The notes under the pieces were generated by a model. The model made no database searches and was not told the origin of the DNA. It saw only the letters and a program-made list of their open reading frames with translations. Shown one piece after another: positions 6,985 to 14,883 of a stretch of DNA of 64,000 nt; position 1 is the stretch's first letter, and the number at the start of each line of letters is the position of its first letter. The stretch covers positions 1-64,000 of the forward strand of contig NZ_JAFCKQ010000038.1 of assembly GCF_018130215.1 (NCBI RefSeq), read 5' to 3'. This stretch comes from Bradyrhizobium jicamae. GTDB taxonomy: Bacteria; Pseudomonadota; Alphaproteobacteria; Rhizobiales; Xanthobacteraceae. Position numbers and translations under genes: made by a program.

Positions 6985-9900
6985 ATGAATGATGCGGAAT
7001 TCCAGGTCCAGGCGCTCGCCGACGTCAGGCTAGCGGGGCACGCTGCAAGCGCGCTGCCCGCGTGGCTGTGGTCGGCCGACGGCGCGCGGATCCTGTGGGC
7101 CAATCCGGTCGGCGTGCAGATCTTCGGCGCAGCCAACAGCCTTGATCTCGCCAGGCGCGCCTTCGGTCCGGCCGATCCGCATCGCCGCCAGGTCGCGCGG
7201 CTCGGCCCGAACCTCGCGGCCAATGGCGCAGTGCGGCTGGAGCGGCTGCGCGGCTTCGGCGCGGCGGCGGGGCTGCTCGCGACCTGCGCCTGCGCGCGGC
7301 TCGAACTGCCCGACGGCAGCCACGGCATCCTGATGACGGCGCTGAACGCAACAGGCCGCACCATGCCGCTGGCCGAACGCCTGCAGCGGCTGGTGCTGGG
7401 CATCGAGCAGCCTGCCGCGGTCTTCAGCTGCGATGGCCTGCTGATCGGCGCCAACGAGGCGGCGCGTCCGCTGCCCGGTTTGCACGATCTCAGCGAGGCC
7501 GGCCTCGAGGCGGTGAGCGGCGACGCGTTGAAACAGGGCCGCGCGGGGCTAAGCGTTGCGATCGGCCGCGTGGTGCTGCAACGGATCGGCCACGGTGCCG
7601 ACACCGCGCTGGTCGCGCTGATCAAGCCGGCCCCGCATCTGGCTGCGCGGCCACAGCCAGCACCGCCGGCTGCACCGGACATCGCGAAAGCGTTAGCAAC
7701 GGACGAGACGAGTGCGGCCGAACCCGAGCCCGTCGTTGCACCGCCGCCGGCCGCCCCCGTCGCCGAACCGCCACCTGCGGCGCATGCCGACGCGTGCGCG
7801 CAGGCCGAGGAGGCGCCGACCGAGGACGCGCCGCTGGGATTCACACTGTTCGATGCGCTGGATCCGCCGCGGGAAACAACGGCGGAAACACCGGCAGGCG
7901 CCCCTGTCGTCACGCCCTCACGACTTGCGCCTGTCGAAGCACCCCCGGTCGAGCCGTCGCTCCCGGAAGCGCCGACGGAGGTGACGGCGGAAGAGGAAGC
8001 CGAAGCGCCGCCGCTCGAGGCCCCGCCCGACGCCGCAGATGAAGTCGAGGCGCCGGTCGTGGCCACACCGACGCCACCGGCCGATCCCGTTTCCTCGCCC
8101 TATGCGATGGCTGACGCACCTGCCGCCGAACCGCCGCCCCTGGCACCCGCACCTGCGGCGGCGCCTTCCTGGCTCGACGAGCCGCTGCCCTCGACGCGGC
8201 GGCATCCATTGCGCTTCATGTGGCAGATGGATCATGAGGGGCGCTTCTCGCTCGGCTCCGATGAGTTCACCCGCCTGATCGGAATCCACACCGCGGCCGG
8301 CTTCGGCCGTCTGTGGAGCGAGATCGCCGAGACCTTCGGACTCGATCCCGAAGGCCGCGTGATGAAGGCGTTCGGGTCCCACGACACCTGGAGCGGCATC
8401 ACGCTGAACTGGCCGGTCGACGGCGGCAGCCGCCTGCCGGTCGAATTGTCCGGCCTGCCGGTGTTCGACCGCAACAGGACCTTCGCCGGCTATCGCGGCT
8501 TTGGTGTGTGTCGCGACCTCGACGGGCTTGCGCGACTCGCCGCGCTGCGCCGCTATGAGTTCTTCAGCGGTCCGCCGCTGCCGCAGCCGCTGTCGGCCGA
8601 CGTCGCGCGCGCAGCCGCGGCCACCGATGCGCCGCCGGGGCCGGCCCTCGCAGAGCCGCCGCCGGCCGAAGCTGCTCCGCAGCTCGCGGATCCGCCAGAT
8701 GCCGACGCCGCACCACCAGCTGAGGAATTGACCACACCGATTGCGCCAGAGACTTCACACCCAGCCGATCCGGATCACGCCGTGGAAACGCCTCAGGATA
8801 CGCGCCCAGAATCCGGCGCCGACATGCGTAGCGACACGCCGCCGAATGTGGTGCCGTTCCGCCTCGCCGGTGACACCAGGCCGCCGTCGCTGACGCCGGT
8901 CGAAAACAACGCCTTCAACGAACTCGCCCGCCAATTGTCGGCCCGGCTCGAGAGCGAGGCCGGTCTCACCGGTTCGGCCGCAGGCCACACCGCAGAGACC
9001 GTCACCGAGCCGCCCGCCGTCGTCGAGCCGCCCGCAACCGAGCCGCCGCGGGAGGAGCTTCGCGACACACCGAAGGCGACCTGGCTGGCGCAGGCCGAGC
9101 CGGCGCCGCGTGGCGAATCCAGGCGCGACATGGCGCTGCTCGATTTGCTGCCGGTCGGCATCCTGATCTACCGGCTCGACCGCCTGCTCTATGCCAACCC
9201 CGCCTTCCTCGCGCGCCTGGGGTATCCCAGCCTGCACGCGCTCGAGGACGCCGGCGGGCTCGATGCGCTCTATGTCGAGCCCGGCGTCTCTCAGGCGAGC
9301 AGTTCATCCGGGTCAGGCACGCCGGTCACGATCTCCGCCAGCCAGGCCGAGGACAGCACCACTGCCTCGGCCTCGGCCGACGCGCGGCTGCACACCATCT
9401 CCTGGGACGGCGATTCCGCGCTGGCGCTGATCTTCACGAGCACGCAGCACGAGGACGCTGCCGTCGCGGCCGCGCTCTCTGCACCGCCTGCGGAGCCGGA
9501 GTCGGTTGCAGAGCCGGCGCCGCCGCAGGCCGGCCACGCCGACGCCGAGGAACTCGGCGCCATCCTCGACACTGCGGCCGAGGGCATCATCATGTTCGAT
9601 GCCGAAGGCAACATAAATTCCTGCAACCGTAGCGCCGAGGCGCTGTTCGGCTATGACGGCGAGGATTTCATCAAGCGCAATCTCGCCGAACTGTTCGCGC
9701 CGGAAAGCCGGCACGAGGTGTTCGACTATCTTGCCGGCCTGAAATCGCCTGATGTCACCAGCCTGCTGGATCATGGCCGCGAGGCGCTCGGGCGCGTGCG
9801 CCAGGGCGGCATCATCCCGCTCTCGGTGACGATGGGCCGCACCCGCGCCGACGGACCGAACTTCTTCGCGGTGTTCCGCGACCTCTCGCAAACCAGGAAG

Positions 9901-10644
9901 AGCGAGAGCGAGCTGCGCGAGGCCAGGCGCCTCGCCGAACGCGCGGCGAACGCCAGATCCGACATGCTGGCGCGGATCAGCCATGAGCTGCGCACACCGC
10001 TCAATGCCATCATCGGCTTTGCCGAGGTGATGATCGGCGAGCGTTTCGGCGCGCTCGGCAACGAGCGCTATGCCGAGTACATGAAGGACATCCGCGCCTC
10101 CGGCGAGCGGGTGATCGCAATCGTCAACGACCTGCTCGATCTCGCCCGGATCGAGACCGGCAAGCTCGACCTCGCCTTCACCAGCCAGAACCTCAACGAG
10201 ATGGTGGAGAGCTGCGTCGCGGTGATGCAGCCGCAGGCCAACCGCGAGCGCATCATCATCCGCACCTCGCTCGCGCACACGCTGCCGCCCGTCATCGCGG
10301 ACGCCCGCGCGCTGCGCCAGATCACGCTGAACCTGATCGGCAACTCGATCCATCTCGCCAATGCCGGCGGCCAAGTGATCGTCTCCACCGCGCTGTCTGA
10401 CTTCGGCGAGGTGATGCTGCGGGTACGCGACACCGGGCAGAGCCTCAACGACAACGAGGTCGCCGCCGCGCTCGAGCCGTTCCGCGCTCCGGCGCCGACC
10501 GACCAGGCCGGCTCCGGCGGCGTCAGCCTGTCGCTGACCAAGGCGCTGGTCGAAGCCAACCGCGCCAAATTCCAGATCCGCACCGGCGGCCGCACCGGCA
10601 CCCTGATCGAGATCGTGTTCTCCCACGCCGCCGCGCGGGCGTGA
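6985..10644 (+). CDS. Large PAS sensor histidine kinase, PdhS/DivJ-PleC type
   Basis: 1219-aa soluble sensor kinase. An N-terminal PAS-like region (PAWLWSADGARILWANPVG) is followed by long Pro/Ala/Glu-rich linkers (about 230-400 and 530-700) broken by a conserved island near 405-530, a PAS-like segment near 720, a clear PAS domain near 860-975 (DTAAEGIIMFDAEGNINSC), the dimerisation domain with phospho-acceptor His1000 in SHELRTPLNAIIGF, and a C-terminal ATPase domain. The H-box region and the MLARISHELRTPLNAI context match PdhS/PleC-type kinases that act on DivK. The ATPase G2 box is atypical (GSGGVSLSLTKAL). Start is ATG 6985; a GTG one codon earlier is equivalent. No membrane segments. Confidence 0.85.
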   Translation: MNDAEFQVQALADVRLAGHAASALPAWLWSADGARILWANPVGVQIFGAANSLDLARRAFGPADPHRRQVARLGPNLAANGAVRLERLRGFGAAAGLLATCACARLELPDGSHGILMTALNATGRTMPLAERLQRLVLGIEQPAAVFSCDGLLIGANEAARPLPGLHDLSEAGLEAVSGDALKQGRAGLSVAIGRVVLQRIGHGADTALVALIKPAPHLAARPQPAPPAAPDIAKALATDETSAAEPEPVVAPPPAAPVAEPPPAAHADACAQAEEAPTEDAPLGFTLFDALDPPRETTAETPAGAPVVTPSRLAPVEAPPVEPSLPEAPTEVTAEEEAEAPPLEAPPDAADEVEAPVVATPTPPADPVSSPYAMADAPAAEPPPLAPAPAAAPSWLDEPLPSTRRHPLRFMWQMDHEGRFSLGSDEFTRLIGIHTAAGFGRLWSEIAETFGLDPEGRVMKAFGSHDTWSGITLNWPVDGGSRLPVELSGLPVFDRNRTFAGYRGFGVCRDLDGLARLAALRRYEFFSGPPLPQPLSADVARAAAATDAPPGPALAEPPPAEAAPQLADPPDADAAPPAEELTTPIAPETSHPADPDHAVETPQDTRPESGADMRSDTPPNVVPFRLAGDTRPPSLTPVENNAFNELARQLSARLESEAGLTGSAAGHTAETVTEPPAVVEPPATEPPREELRDTPKATWLAQAEPAPRGESRRDMALLDLLPVGILIYRLDRLLYANPAFLARLGYPSLHALEDAGGLDALYVEPGVSQASSSSGSGTPVTISASQAEDSTTASASADARLHTISWDGDSALALIFTSTQHEDAAVAAALSAPPAEPESVAEPAPPQAGHADAEELGAILDTAAEGIIMFDAEGNINSCNRSAEALFGYDGEDFIKRNLAELFAPESRHEVFDYLAGLKSPDVTSLLDHGREALGRVRQGGIIPLSVTMGRTRADGPNFFAVFRDLSQTRKSESELREARRLAERAANARSDMLARISHELRTPLNAIIGFAEVMIGERFGALGNERYAEYMKDIRASGERVIAIVNDLLDLARIETGKLDLAFTSQNLNEMVESCVAVMQPQANRERIIIRTSLAHTLPPVIADARALRQITLNLIGNSIHLANAGGQVIVSTALSDFGEVMLRVRDTGQSLNDNEVAAALEPFRAPAPTDQAGSGGVSLSLTKALVEANRAKFQIRTGGRTGTLIEIVFSHAAARA

Positions 10645-10661
10645 GACGAAGGGACTCGCTT

Positions 10662-10773
10662 GCCTCTCCCGCCTGCGGGGAGACCGGATCGCAGATGCGA
10701 TCCGGGTGCGGGCTGCTTCCGCAATACGACTCGTGGTGAGACCCGCACCCCAACCCGCGGGCGGGAGGGGAGC
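10662..10773. repeat. Intergenic palindromic repeat
   Basis: Outer arms CCTCTCCCGCCTGC (from 10662) and GCGGGCGGGAGGGG (about 10758-10771) are imperfect inverted repeats; inside is the hairpin CGGATCGCAGATGCGATCCG and a CGGGTGCGGG/CCCGCACCC pair. It fills the space between the kinase and the phosphoesterase gene and looks like a common rhizobial REP-type unit. Confidence 0.7.
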
Positions 10774-10891
10774 CTGACCAGCTGGCCGTGGTCATCGTCT
10801 GGTCTTCCCCGCCCACCCACGGCATGACTCTTGCTCGAACTCACGCACCCACACCGGCGGACTCCGTCCGCGCATCCGGACTTGATTGATC

Positions 10892-11719
10892 ATGCGCTGC
10901 CTGGTCGTCGCAGATCTGCACTATTCACTGCGGCAGTTCGACTGGCTGCTGTCAGCGGCGCCGCAGTTCGATCTCGTGATCTTCGCGGGCGACGCGCTCA
11001 ACATCGCGTCGGCCGTCGACTTTCGCGCCCAGATCGTGGTGGTGCGCAAATATCTGGCGCGGCTCGCCCGCCTCACCCGCGTGATCTTCTGTTCGGGCAA
11101 TCATGACCTCGACGAGCGCGACGCCGCCGGCGAGAAGATCGCGCGCTGGGTCGGCGGCATCAGGGAGTTCGGGATTGCCTGCGACGGCGACAATGTCGAG
11201 ATCGGCGGCACGCTGTTCTCGGTCTGCCCGTGGTGGGATGGAGCGCAGGTCAAGGCACGCATCGACGCGCAGCTTCGGGACGCGGCCGCGATGCAGCCGA
11301 AATGCTGGATCTGGGCGCATCACGCGCCGCCGGCGAATTCGCCGACCAGCTGGGGCGGGCGGCGCTTCTTCGGCGACACCGAGCTCATGCAACTGATCAT
11401 GCGCTACCAGCCGCAGATCGTGATCTCCGGCCATGTGCACCAGTCGCCGTTCATTCCCAACGGCTCGTGGTACGACAGGCTCGGCTACAGCTGGGTGTTC
11501 AATGCCGGGCTGCAACCGGGCTGGCCGCCGGCCCATATCGTGCTCGATCTCGACGAGGGCAAGGCGTTCTGGCTCGCGGCCGGCGACGAGCAGGTCATCG
11601 ATCTCGCCGTGCCGCTCAGCCGGCCGGCCGCGGCCGTGACCGCACCGCCGGCCTGGCTCACATCCTTGGGTCGGATTCCCGATCCGATCCTGGCGCGACC
11701 TGCGACGATGGCAGGCTGA
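10892..11719 (+). CDS. Calcineurin-like metallophosphoesterase
   Basis: 275-aa dinuclear metal phosphoesterase of the calcineurin fold. The metal-binding motifs appear in order: DLH near residue 9, GDALN, GNHD near 71, HH in WAHHAPP, and GHVHQ near 182. No signal peptide, so cytoplasmic. I start at ATG 10892 (MRCLVVADLHYS); a TTG two codons earlier also fits. The 3' end overlaps the convergent gene at 11658 by 62 bp. The substrate cannot be read from sequence; relatives act on nucleotides, phosphoproteins or cyclic nucleotides, and the neighbour binds a cyclic nucleotide. Confidence 0.85.
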   Translation: MRCLVVADLHYSLRQFDWLLSAAPQFDLVIFAGDALNIASAVDFRAQIVVVRKYLARLARLTRVIFCSGNHDLDERDAAGEKIARWVGGIREFGIACDGDNVEIGGTLFSVCPWWDGAQVKARIDAQLRDAAAMQPKCWIWAHHAPPANSPTSWGGRRFFGDTELMQLIMRYQPQIVISGHVHQSPFIPNGSWYDRLGYSWVFNAGLQPGWPPAHIVLDLDEGKAFWLAAGDEQVIDLAVPLSRPAAAVTAPPAWLTSLGRIPDPILARPATMAG

Positions 11720-12143
11720 ACATGTGCTGAAGCACCTCGCCGACCATCTCGAGATGGGTGCCGTGCCCGGCATATTGCTGCATCAGGTCGGCGAGATAGG
11801 TGGTGGCGACGTGCAGGCGCTGAGCCAATAGCTGCGCGATCAGGAGCGCCATCGCCGGCTGCTCGCGCAGGAACCGCGCCGCGTCGTCGAACTCGTACAG
11901 CACGGTGTCGGACGCGCTGCGCACCCTGGCGCTGTGCGGCTGGTCGAGCAGGACCGACATTTCGCCGAACACGGCGCCGGGCTCGCTGATCACGGCCACC
12001 ACGCTGTCGCCGCGCAACACCTCGACCTTGCCCTCGACCAGCACGAACAGGTGCCCGGTCTTGCCGCCCTCGTGGATGAAATCGGTGCCCGCCGGCAGGC
12101 TTCGCTTCGCCCCTCCCGTGCAGTGATCCAGGATCGCGCGCAT
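11658..12143 (-). CDS. Cyclic nucleotide-binding domain protein
   Basis: 161-aa protein consisting mostly of one cNMP-binding beta-barrel (Crp core). The phosphate-binding cassette is recognisable in GAVFGEMSVLLDQPHSARVRS, where GEM, Ser and the Arg of HSARV match the nucleotide-binding consensus. The N-terminus GTDFIHEGGKTGHLFVLVEGKVEVLRG is typical. There is no helix-turn-helix, so it is not a full Crp/Fnr transcription factor; the C-terminus is helical (LIAQLLAQRLHVATTYLADLMQQY). It may act as a small sensor domain. It overlaps the metallophosphoesterase tail-to-tail. Confidence 0.85.
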   Translation of the reverse strand: MRAILDHCTGGAKRSLPAGTDFIHEGGKTGHLFVLVEGKVEVLRGDSVVAVISEPGAVFGEMSVLLDQPHSARVRSASDTVLYEFDDAARFLREQPAMALLIAQLLAQRLHVATTYLADLMQQYAGHGTHLEMVGEVLQHMFSLPSSQVAPGSDRESDPRM

Positions 12144-12173
12144 GAACTTGTGACCTCCGCGTCCGGTGAGACT

Positions 12174-12217
12174 AGAGCATGATCCGGATGAGTTGAAAGC
12201 TGTTTTCCGGTCAGATC
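12174..12217. repeat. Palindromic repeat, family A
   Basis: Begins AGAGCATGATCCGG and ends GTTTTCCGGTCAGATC. Related copies at 34405-34452 and 40468-40514 share the GCATGAYCCGGAAAA...TTCCG layout. This copy lies between two minus-strand genes and runs into the stop codon of the ArsR gene. Confidence 0.7.
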
Positions 12218-12528
12218 TTCTCGAGGATCGCCTCCTTCATCCGCGCGATCCGGGCCTCGTCGCGCTTGTAGAATGTCCACTGCTTGACGCGCTTGGTGCT
12301 CAGCAGTCCGGCCTGGGCCAGGATCTTGAGGTGCTCGCTCACGGTCGGCTGGCTGACGCCGAGCTTCTCGGCGATCAGCGCGCCGCAGACCCCGTCCTTG
12401 ACCAGGTCGCCGTCGACCTGCGGCGGGAAGTGCGCTTTCGGGCGCTTCAGCCACTGCAGGATCAACAGCCGGCGATCGCTCGCCAGCGCGCGCAGTACCG
12501 ACTCGACGTTTTCATCCCACGAAGGCAT
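12211..12528 (-). CDS. ArsR-family transcriptional regulator
   Basis: 105-aa winged-helix repressor. The recognition region LIAEKLGVSQPTVSEHLKILAQAGLL is a classical ArsR helix-turn-helix, followed by a wing (STKRVKQWTFYKRDE). No CxC metal motif is present in the recognition helix, so it is probably not a heavy-metal sensor of the ArsR/SmtB core type; a lone Cys sits in GVCGALIA. It is divergent from the dehydratase gene and the shared 54-bp region carries a CTAATTAG palindrome, so it likely controls that gene and itself. The ligand is unknown. Confidence 0.9.
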   Translation of the reverse strand: MPSWDENVESVLRALASDRRLLILQWLKRPKAHFPPQVDGDLVKDGVCGALIAEKLGVSQPTVSEHLKILAQAGLLSTKRVKQWTFYKRDEARIARMKEAILEKI

Positions 12529-12532
12529 ATTG

Positions 12533-12553
12533 CTAATTAGCTAAATGACTAAT
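12533..12553. promoter_or_regulatory. Probable ArsR operator
   Basis: CTAATTAG (12533-12540) is a perfect palindrome and, together with CTAAAT-GA-CTAAT, forms ATTAG-N8-CTAAT (12536-12553). It sits only four bases upstream of the ArsR start and in the leader of the divergent dehydratase. AT-rich against a GC-rich background, typical of an operator. Confidence 0.6.
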
Positions 12554-12570
12554 TTATGTCAAACCGCATC

Positions 12571-12577
12571 GAGGAGG
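12571..12577 (+). promoter_or_regulatory. Strong RBS that sets the dehydratase start
   Basis: GAGGAGG lies five bases before GTG 12583, whereas the in-frame ATG 12556 has only operator sequence upstream. The GTG is therefore the better start. Confidence 0.7.
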
Positions 12578-12582
12578 CCGCC

Positions 12583-13527
12583 GTGACCGGGATAACACCG
12601 CAGGAGATCGCGCAATGCGAGACGCTGGTCCGGCCGCATGTCAGGCGGACGCCGGTCGTTGCGCTCGCGGGCGACGAGTTCGGCCTGGCGGGAAATCCGC
12701 TGACGCTCAAGCTCGAATTGCTGCAGCATGCGGGCTCGTTCAAGACCCGCGGCGCCTTTGCCAACCTGCTCGCGCGCGATGTGCCGAAGGCCGGCGTCGT
12801 CGCTGCATCCGGCGGCAATCACGGCGCCGCCACCGCCTATGCCGCGATGAAGCTCGGCACCCCGGCGCGGATCTTCGTCCCCACCGTGTCATCGCCGGCC
12901 AAGGTGCAGCGCATCCGCGACTACGGCGCCGATCTCGTCATCGAGGGTGACCGTTATGCCGACGCGCTTGCGGCGAGCGAGGTCTGGGCGCGGCAGAGCG
13001 GCGCAATGGCGGTGCCGGCTTTCGACCAGCGCGAGACCATCATGGGCCAGGGAACGCTCGGTCTCGAGCTCGGCCAGCAGGCGCCCGATATCGACACCGT
13101 GCTGGTGTCGGTCGGCGGCGGCGGCCTGATCGCGGGCATCGCCGCCTGGTATGCCGGGCGCATCAAGGTGATCGGTGTCGAACCATCGGCCGCGCCGACG
13201 CTGACGCACGCACTCGCCGCCGGCCATCCGGTCGACGCCGAGGCGGGCGGCATTGCGGCGGATTCGCTCGCGCCGCGACGAATCGGTACGCAGGTCTATC
13301 CGATCGCCGAGAGATATGTCCAAGGCGCCGTGCTGGTGTCCGACGATGCGATTGCCGGGGCGCAGGAGACGCTGTGGCGCGCATTGCGCATCGTCGCCGA
13401 GCCGGGCGGCGCCGCGGCATTTTCGGCGTTGCTGTCGGGCGCCTACAAGCCCGCTCCTGGCGAGCGCGTCGCCGTCGTGATCAGCGGCGGCAACACCACA
13501 GCGGTGGATTTTGCGCGCACGCGCTGA
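12583..13527 (+). CDS. PLP-dependent threonine/serine dehydratase
   Basis: 314-aa fold-type II PLP enzyme that would deaminate L-threonine, L-serine or a hydroxy-aspartate to the 2-oxo acid and ammonia. PLP lysine is Lys54 in GSFKTRGA, the substrate loop is ASGGNHGAATAYAA, the glycine-rich phosphate loop is SVGGGGLIAG, and SGGNTT closes the cofactor site. There is no C-terminal ACT domain, so it is not the allosteric biosynthetic form and is probably catabolic. The start is set by the ribosome-binding site at 12571. It is divergent from an ArsR regulator that likely controls it. Serine racemase or ectoine-type enzymes of the same fold are alternatives. Confidence 0.85.
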   Translation: MTGITPQEIAQCETLVRPHVRRTPVVALAGDEFGLAGNPLTLKLELLQHAGSFKTRGAFANLLARDVPKAGVVAASGGNHGAATAYAAMKLGTPARIFVPTVSSPAKVQRIRDYGADLVIEGDRYADALAASEVWARQSGAMAVPAFDQRETIMGQGTLGLELGQQAPDIDTVLVSVGGGGLIAGIAAWYAGRIKVIGVEPSAAPTLTHALAAGHPVDAEAGGIAADSLAPRRIGTQVYPIAERYVQGAVLVSDDAIAGAQETLWRALRIVAEPGGAAAFSALLSGAYKPAPGERVAVVISGGNTTAVDFARTR

Positions 13528-13619
13528 ACGCCGGTTCAGCAGCACTGATTTGGGGGTCTTGTCCAGCCCTGCCGCGAAAAATATTTCGGTTTATCGTAAT
13601 GGCAAATCAGTGTATAGAT

Positions 13620-14010
13620 TTTCCGTCTCATCCGCTCGAGGGGCGCTCGCGATCGTCACGAACGTTGTGGTGGGATGCGGTGGACGCCGCATGCGTGACT
13701 GACGAGAGCGCATGAGGCGGACGGCGAAATCGTGCAGGCCTGACGCCCTGGTGGCAGGTGTCCTCTCGTGAAGCGTGCGCAAGCATCTTTGCGAAAGCGG
13801 TGACAAGAAAGCCCAGTCTCGCCGGGGAGAGCACGTATAAGCCGTAACCCATCGCGCAGGGAAAGCCGGGTTGCTCCGGTTACACCTGTGGTCCTACCCC
13901 CGTGCTTTTTGTTGCACGGGACCCATGGGTGCGATCGGCACCCGGCTTTCCCTGCGCCCTCTGCTCACAGAGCGGCGAAACGAGACGCAAAACTCGGGCA
14001 AGAGCGGTCG
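13620..14010. repeat. Structured intergenic element (approximate limits)
   Basis: Consists of nested inverted repeats: CATGCG/CGCATG near 13690-13715, TCTC/GAGA around 13817-13830, and the long stem-loop 13854-13957. I recall very similar text recurring in Bradyrhizobium genomes, but cannot verify that here. Limits are approximate and were set by where structured sequence starts and ends. Confidence 0.45.
13854..13957. other. Long perfect stem-loop, possible structured RNA
   Basis: Left arm GCGCAGGGAAAGCCGGGT (13854-13871) is the exact reverse complement of the right arm (13940-13957), an 18-bp perfect stem. Inside, CCCGTGC (13899-13905) pairs with GCACGGG (13914-13920) around the loop TTTTTGTT, and flanking segments can pair further. 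No coding frame uses it. Confidence 0.6.
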
Positions 14011-14107
14011 CGAGAACGCGAAGCTGTGTCCCATCCACCGTTGAGCGAAATTGTTGCGGGACGCTGGAACGACGAATCCCGTTCACAACACTCGCCACGG
14101 CGTATGG

Positions 14108-14127
14108 GTCCCTGCTTTCGCAGGGAC
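14108..14127. repeat. REP-type hairpin
   Basis: GTCCCTGC-TTTC-GCAGGGAC, followed by GACG. The context TATGGGTCCC...GGGACGACG is a repeat type I associate with rhizobial intergenic regions. Confidence 0.65.
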
Positions 14128-14211
14128 GACGGCGGTGCATGCGGCAGCGGCCTTGCTCTTCACCCACGAGATCGCGCGAAACGGATCGTCGATCCGCCCG
14201 CCGTCACCATC

Positions 14212-14862
14212 TCAGGTGTTCTTCAGCGCGACGCGGAATTCGGCTTCGGTCTTGGCCTTGACCTCGTCGAGCGTGACGCCGTCGGCGAGTTCGATCAGAG
14301 CCATGCCGTCCTTGCCGTGCTTGTCGATGGTGAACACGGCGAGATCGGTGACCACCATGTCGACCACGCGCTCGCCGGTCAGCGGCAGGTTGCAGGTCTT
14401 GAGCAGCTTCGGGCCGTCCTTGGCGGAATGCTCCATCACCACGACGACGCGCTTGACGCCGGCGACGAGGTCCATGGCGCCGCCCATGCCCTTCACCATC
14501 TTGCCGGGGATCATCCAGTTGGCGAGGTCGCCGTTCTGGGCGACCTGCATGGCGCCGAGGATCGACAGATCGATATGACCGCCGCGCACCATGCCGAAGG
14601 AATCGGCCGAAGAGAAATAGGCGGTGTCGGGCAGTTCGCTCACGGTCTGCTTGCCGGCGTTGATGAGATCGGCGTCGACCTCGTCCTCATAGGGGAACGG
14701 ACCCATGCCGAGCATGCCGTTCTCGCTCTGCAGGCTGACGTCGATGCCGGCGGGAATGTAATTCGAGACCAGCGTCGGAATGCCGATGCCGAGATTGACG
14801 TAGTAACCGTCGCGCAACTCCTTGGCGGCGCGCGCAGCCATCTGTTCACGGGTCCAGGCCAT
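14212..14862 (-). CDS. scoB: 3-oxoacid CoA-transferase, subunit B
   Basis: 216-aa beta subunit of a succinyl-CoA:3-oxoacid (or 3-oxoadipate) CoA-transferase. The catalytic glutamate lies in LQSENGMLGMG near residue 47, and the glycine-rich segment LGIGIPTLVSNYIP and GGAMDLVAG are typical. It moves CoA between succinate and acetoacetate, linking ketone/PHB breakdown to the TCA cycle. Start ATG 14862 has AGGAG eight bases upstream. It follows subunit A by 21 bp in one operon. Preference for acetoacetate over 3-oxoadipate cannot be decided; no aromatic-degradation genes are nearby, and phasins lie 8 kb away. Confidence 0.92.
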   Translation of the reverse strand: MAWTREQMAARAAKELRDGYYVNLGIGIPTLVSNYIPAGIDVSLQSENGMLGMGPFPYEDEVDADLINAGKQTVSELPDTAYFSSADSFGMVRGGHIDLSILGAMQVAQNGDLANWMIPGKMVKGMGGAMDLVAGVKRVVVVMEHSAKDGPKLLKTCNLPLTGERVVDMVVTDLAVFTIDKHGKDGMALIELADGVTLDEVKAKTEAEFRVALKNT

Positions 14863-14883
14863 GGGGATCTCCTGTCGAAACGG

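Larger units (their letters stand above)
13528..14211. other. 684-bp gene-free stretch with repeats
   Basis: No convincing gene on either strand: open frames here are short and unlike proteins, and the stretch is dominated by inverted repeats. It contains the structured element at about 13620-14010 and a REP-type hairpin at 14108-14127. No transcription terminator with a T-run was seen after the dehydratase. Confidence 0.7.

Noticed and set aside
9313..10626. Minus-strand open frame opposite the histidine kinase
   Set aside because: The plus strand carries clear PAS and kinase motifs; the minus translation is low-complexity His/Arg/Asp-rich.
13591..13806. Minus-strand 71-codon frame in the structured element
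   Set aside because: Overlaps inverted repeats, Arg/Thr/Ser-rich, no ribosome-binding site; likely what automated annotation would call a hypothetical protein.
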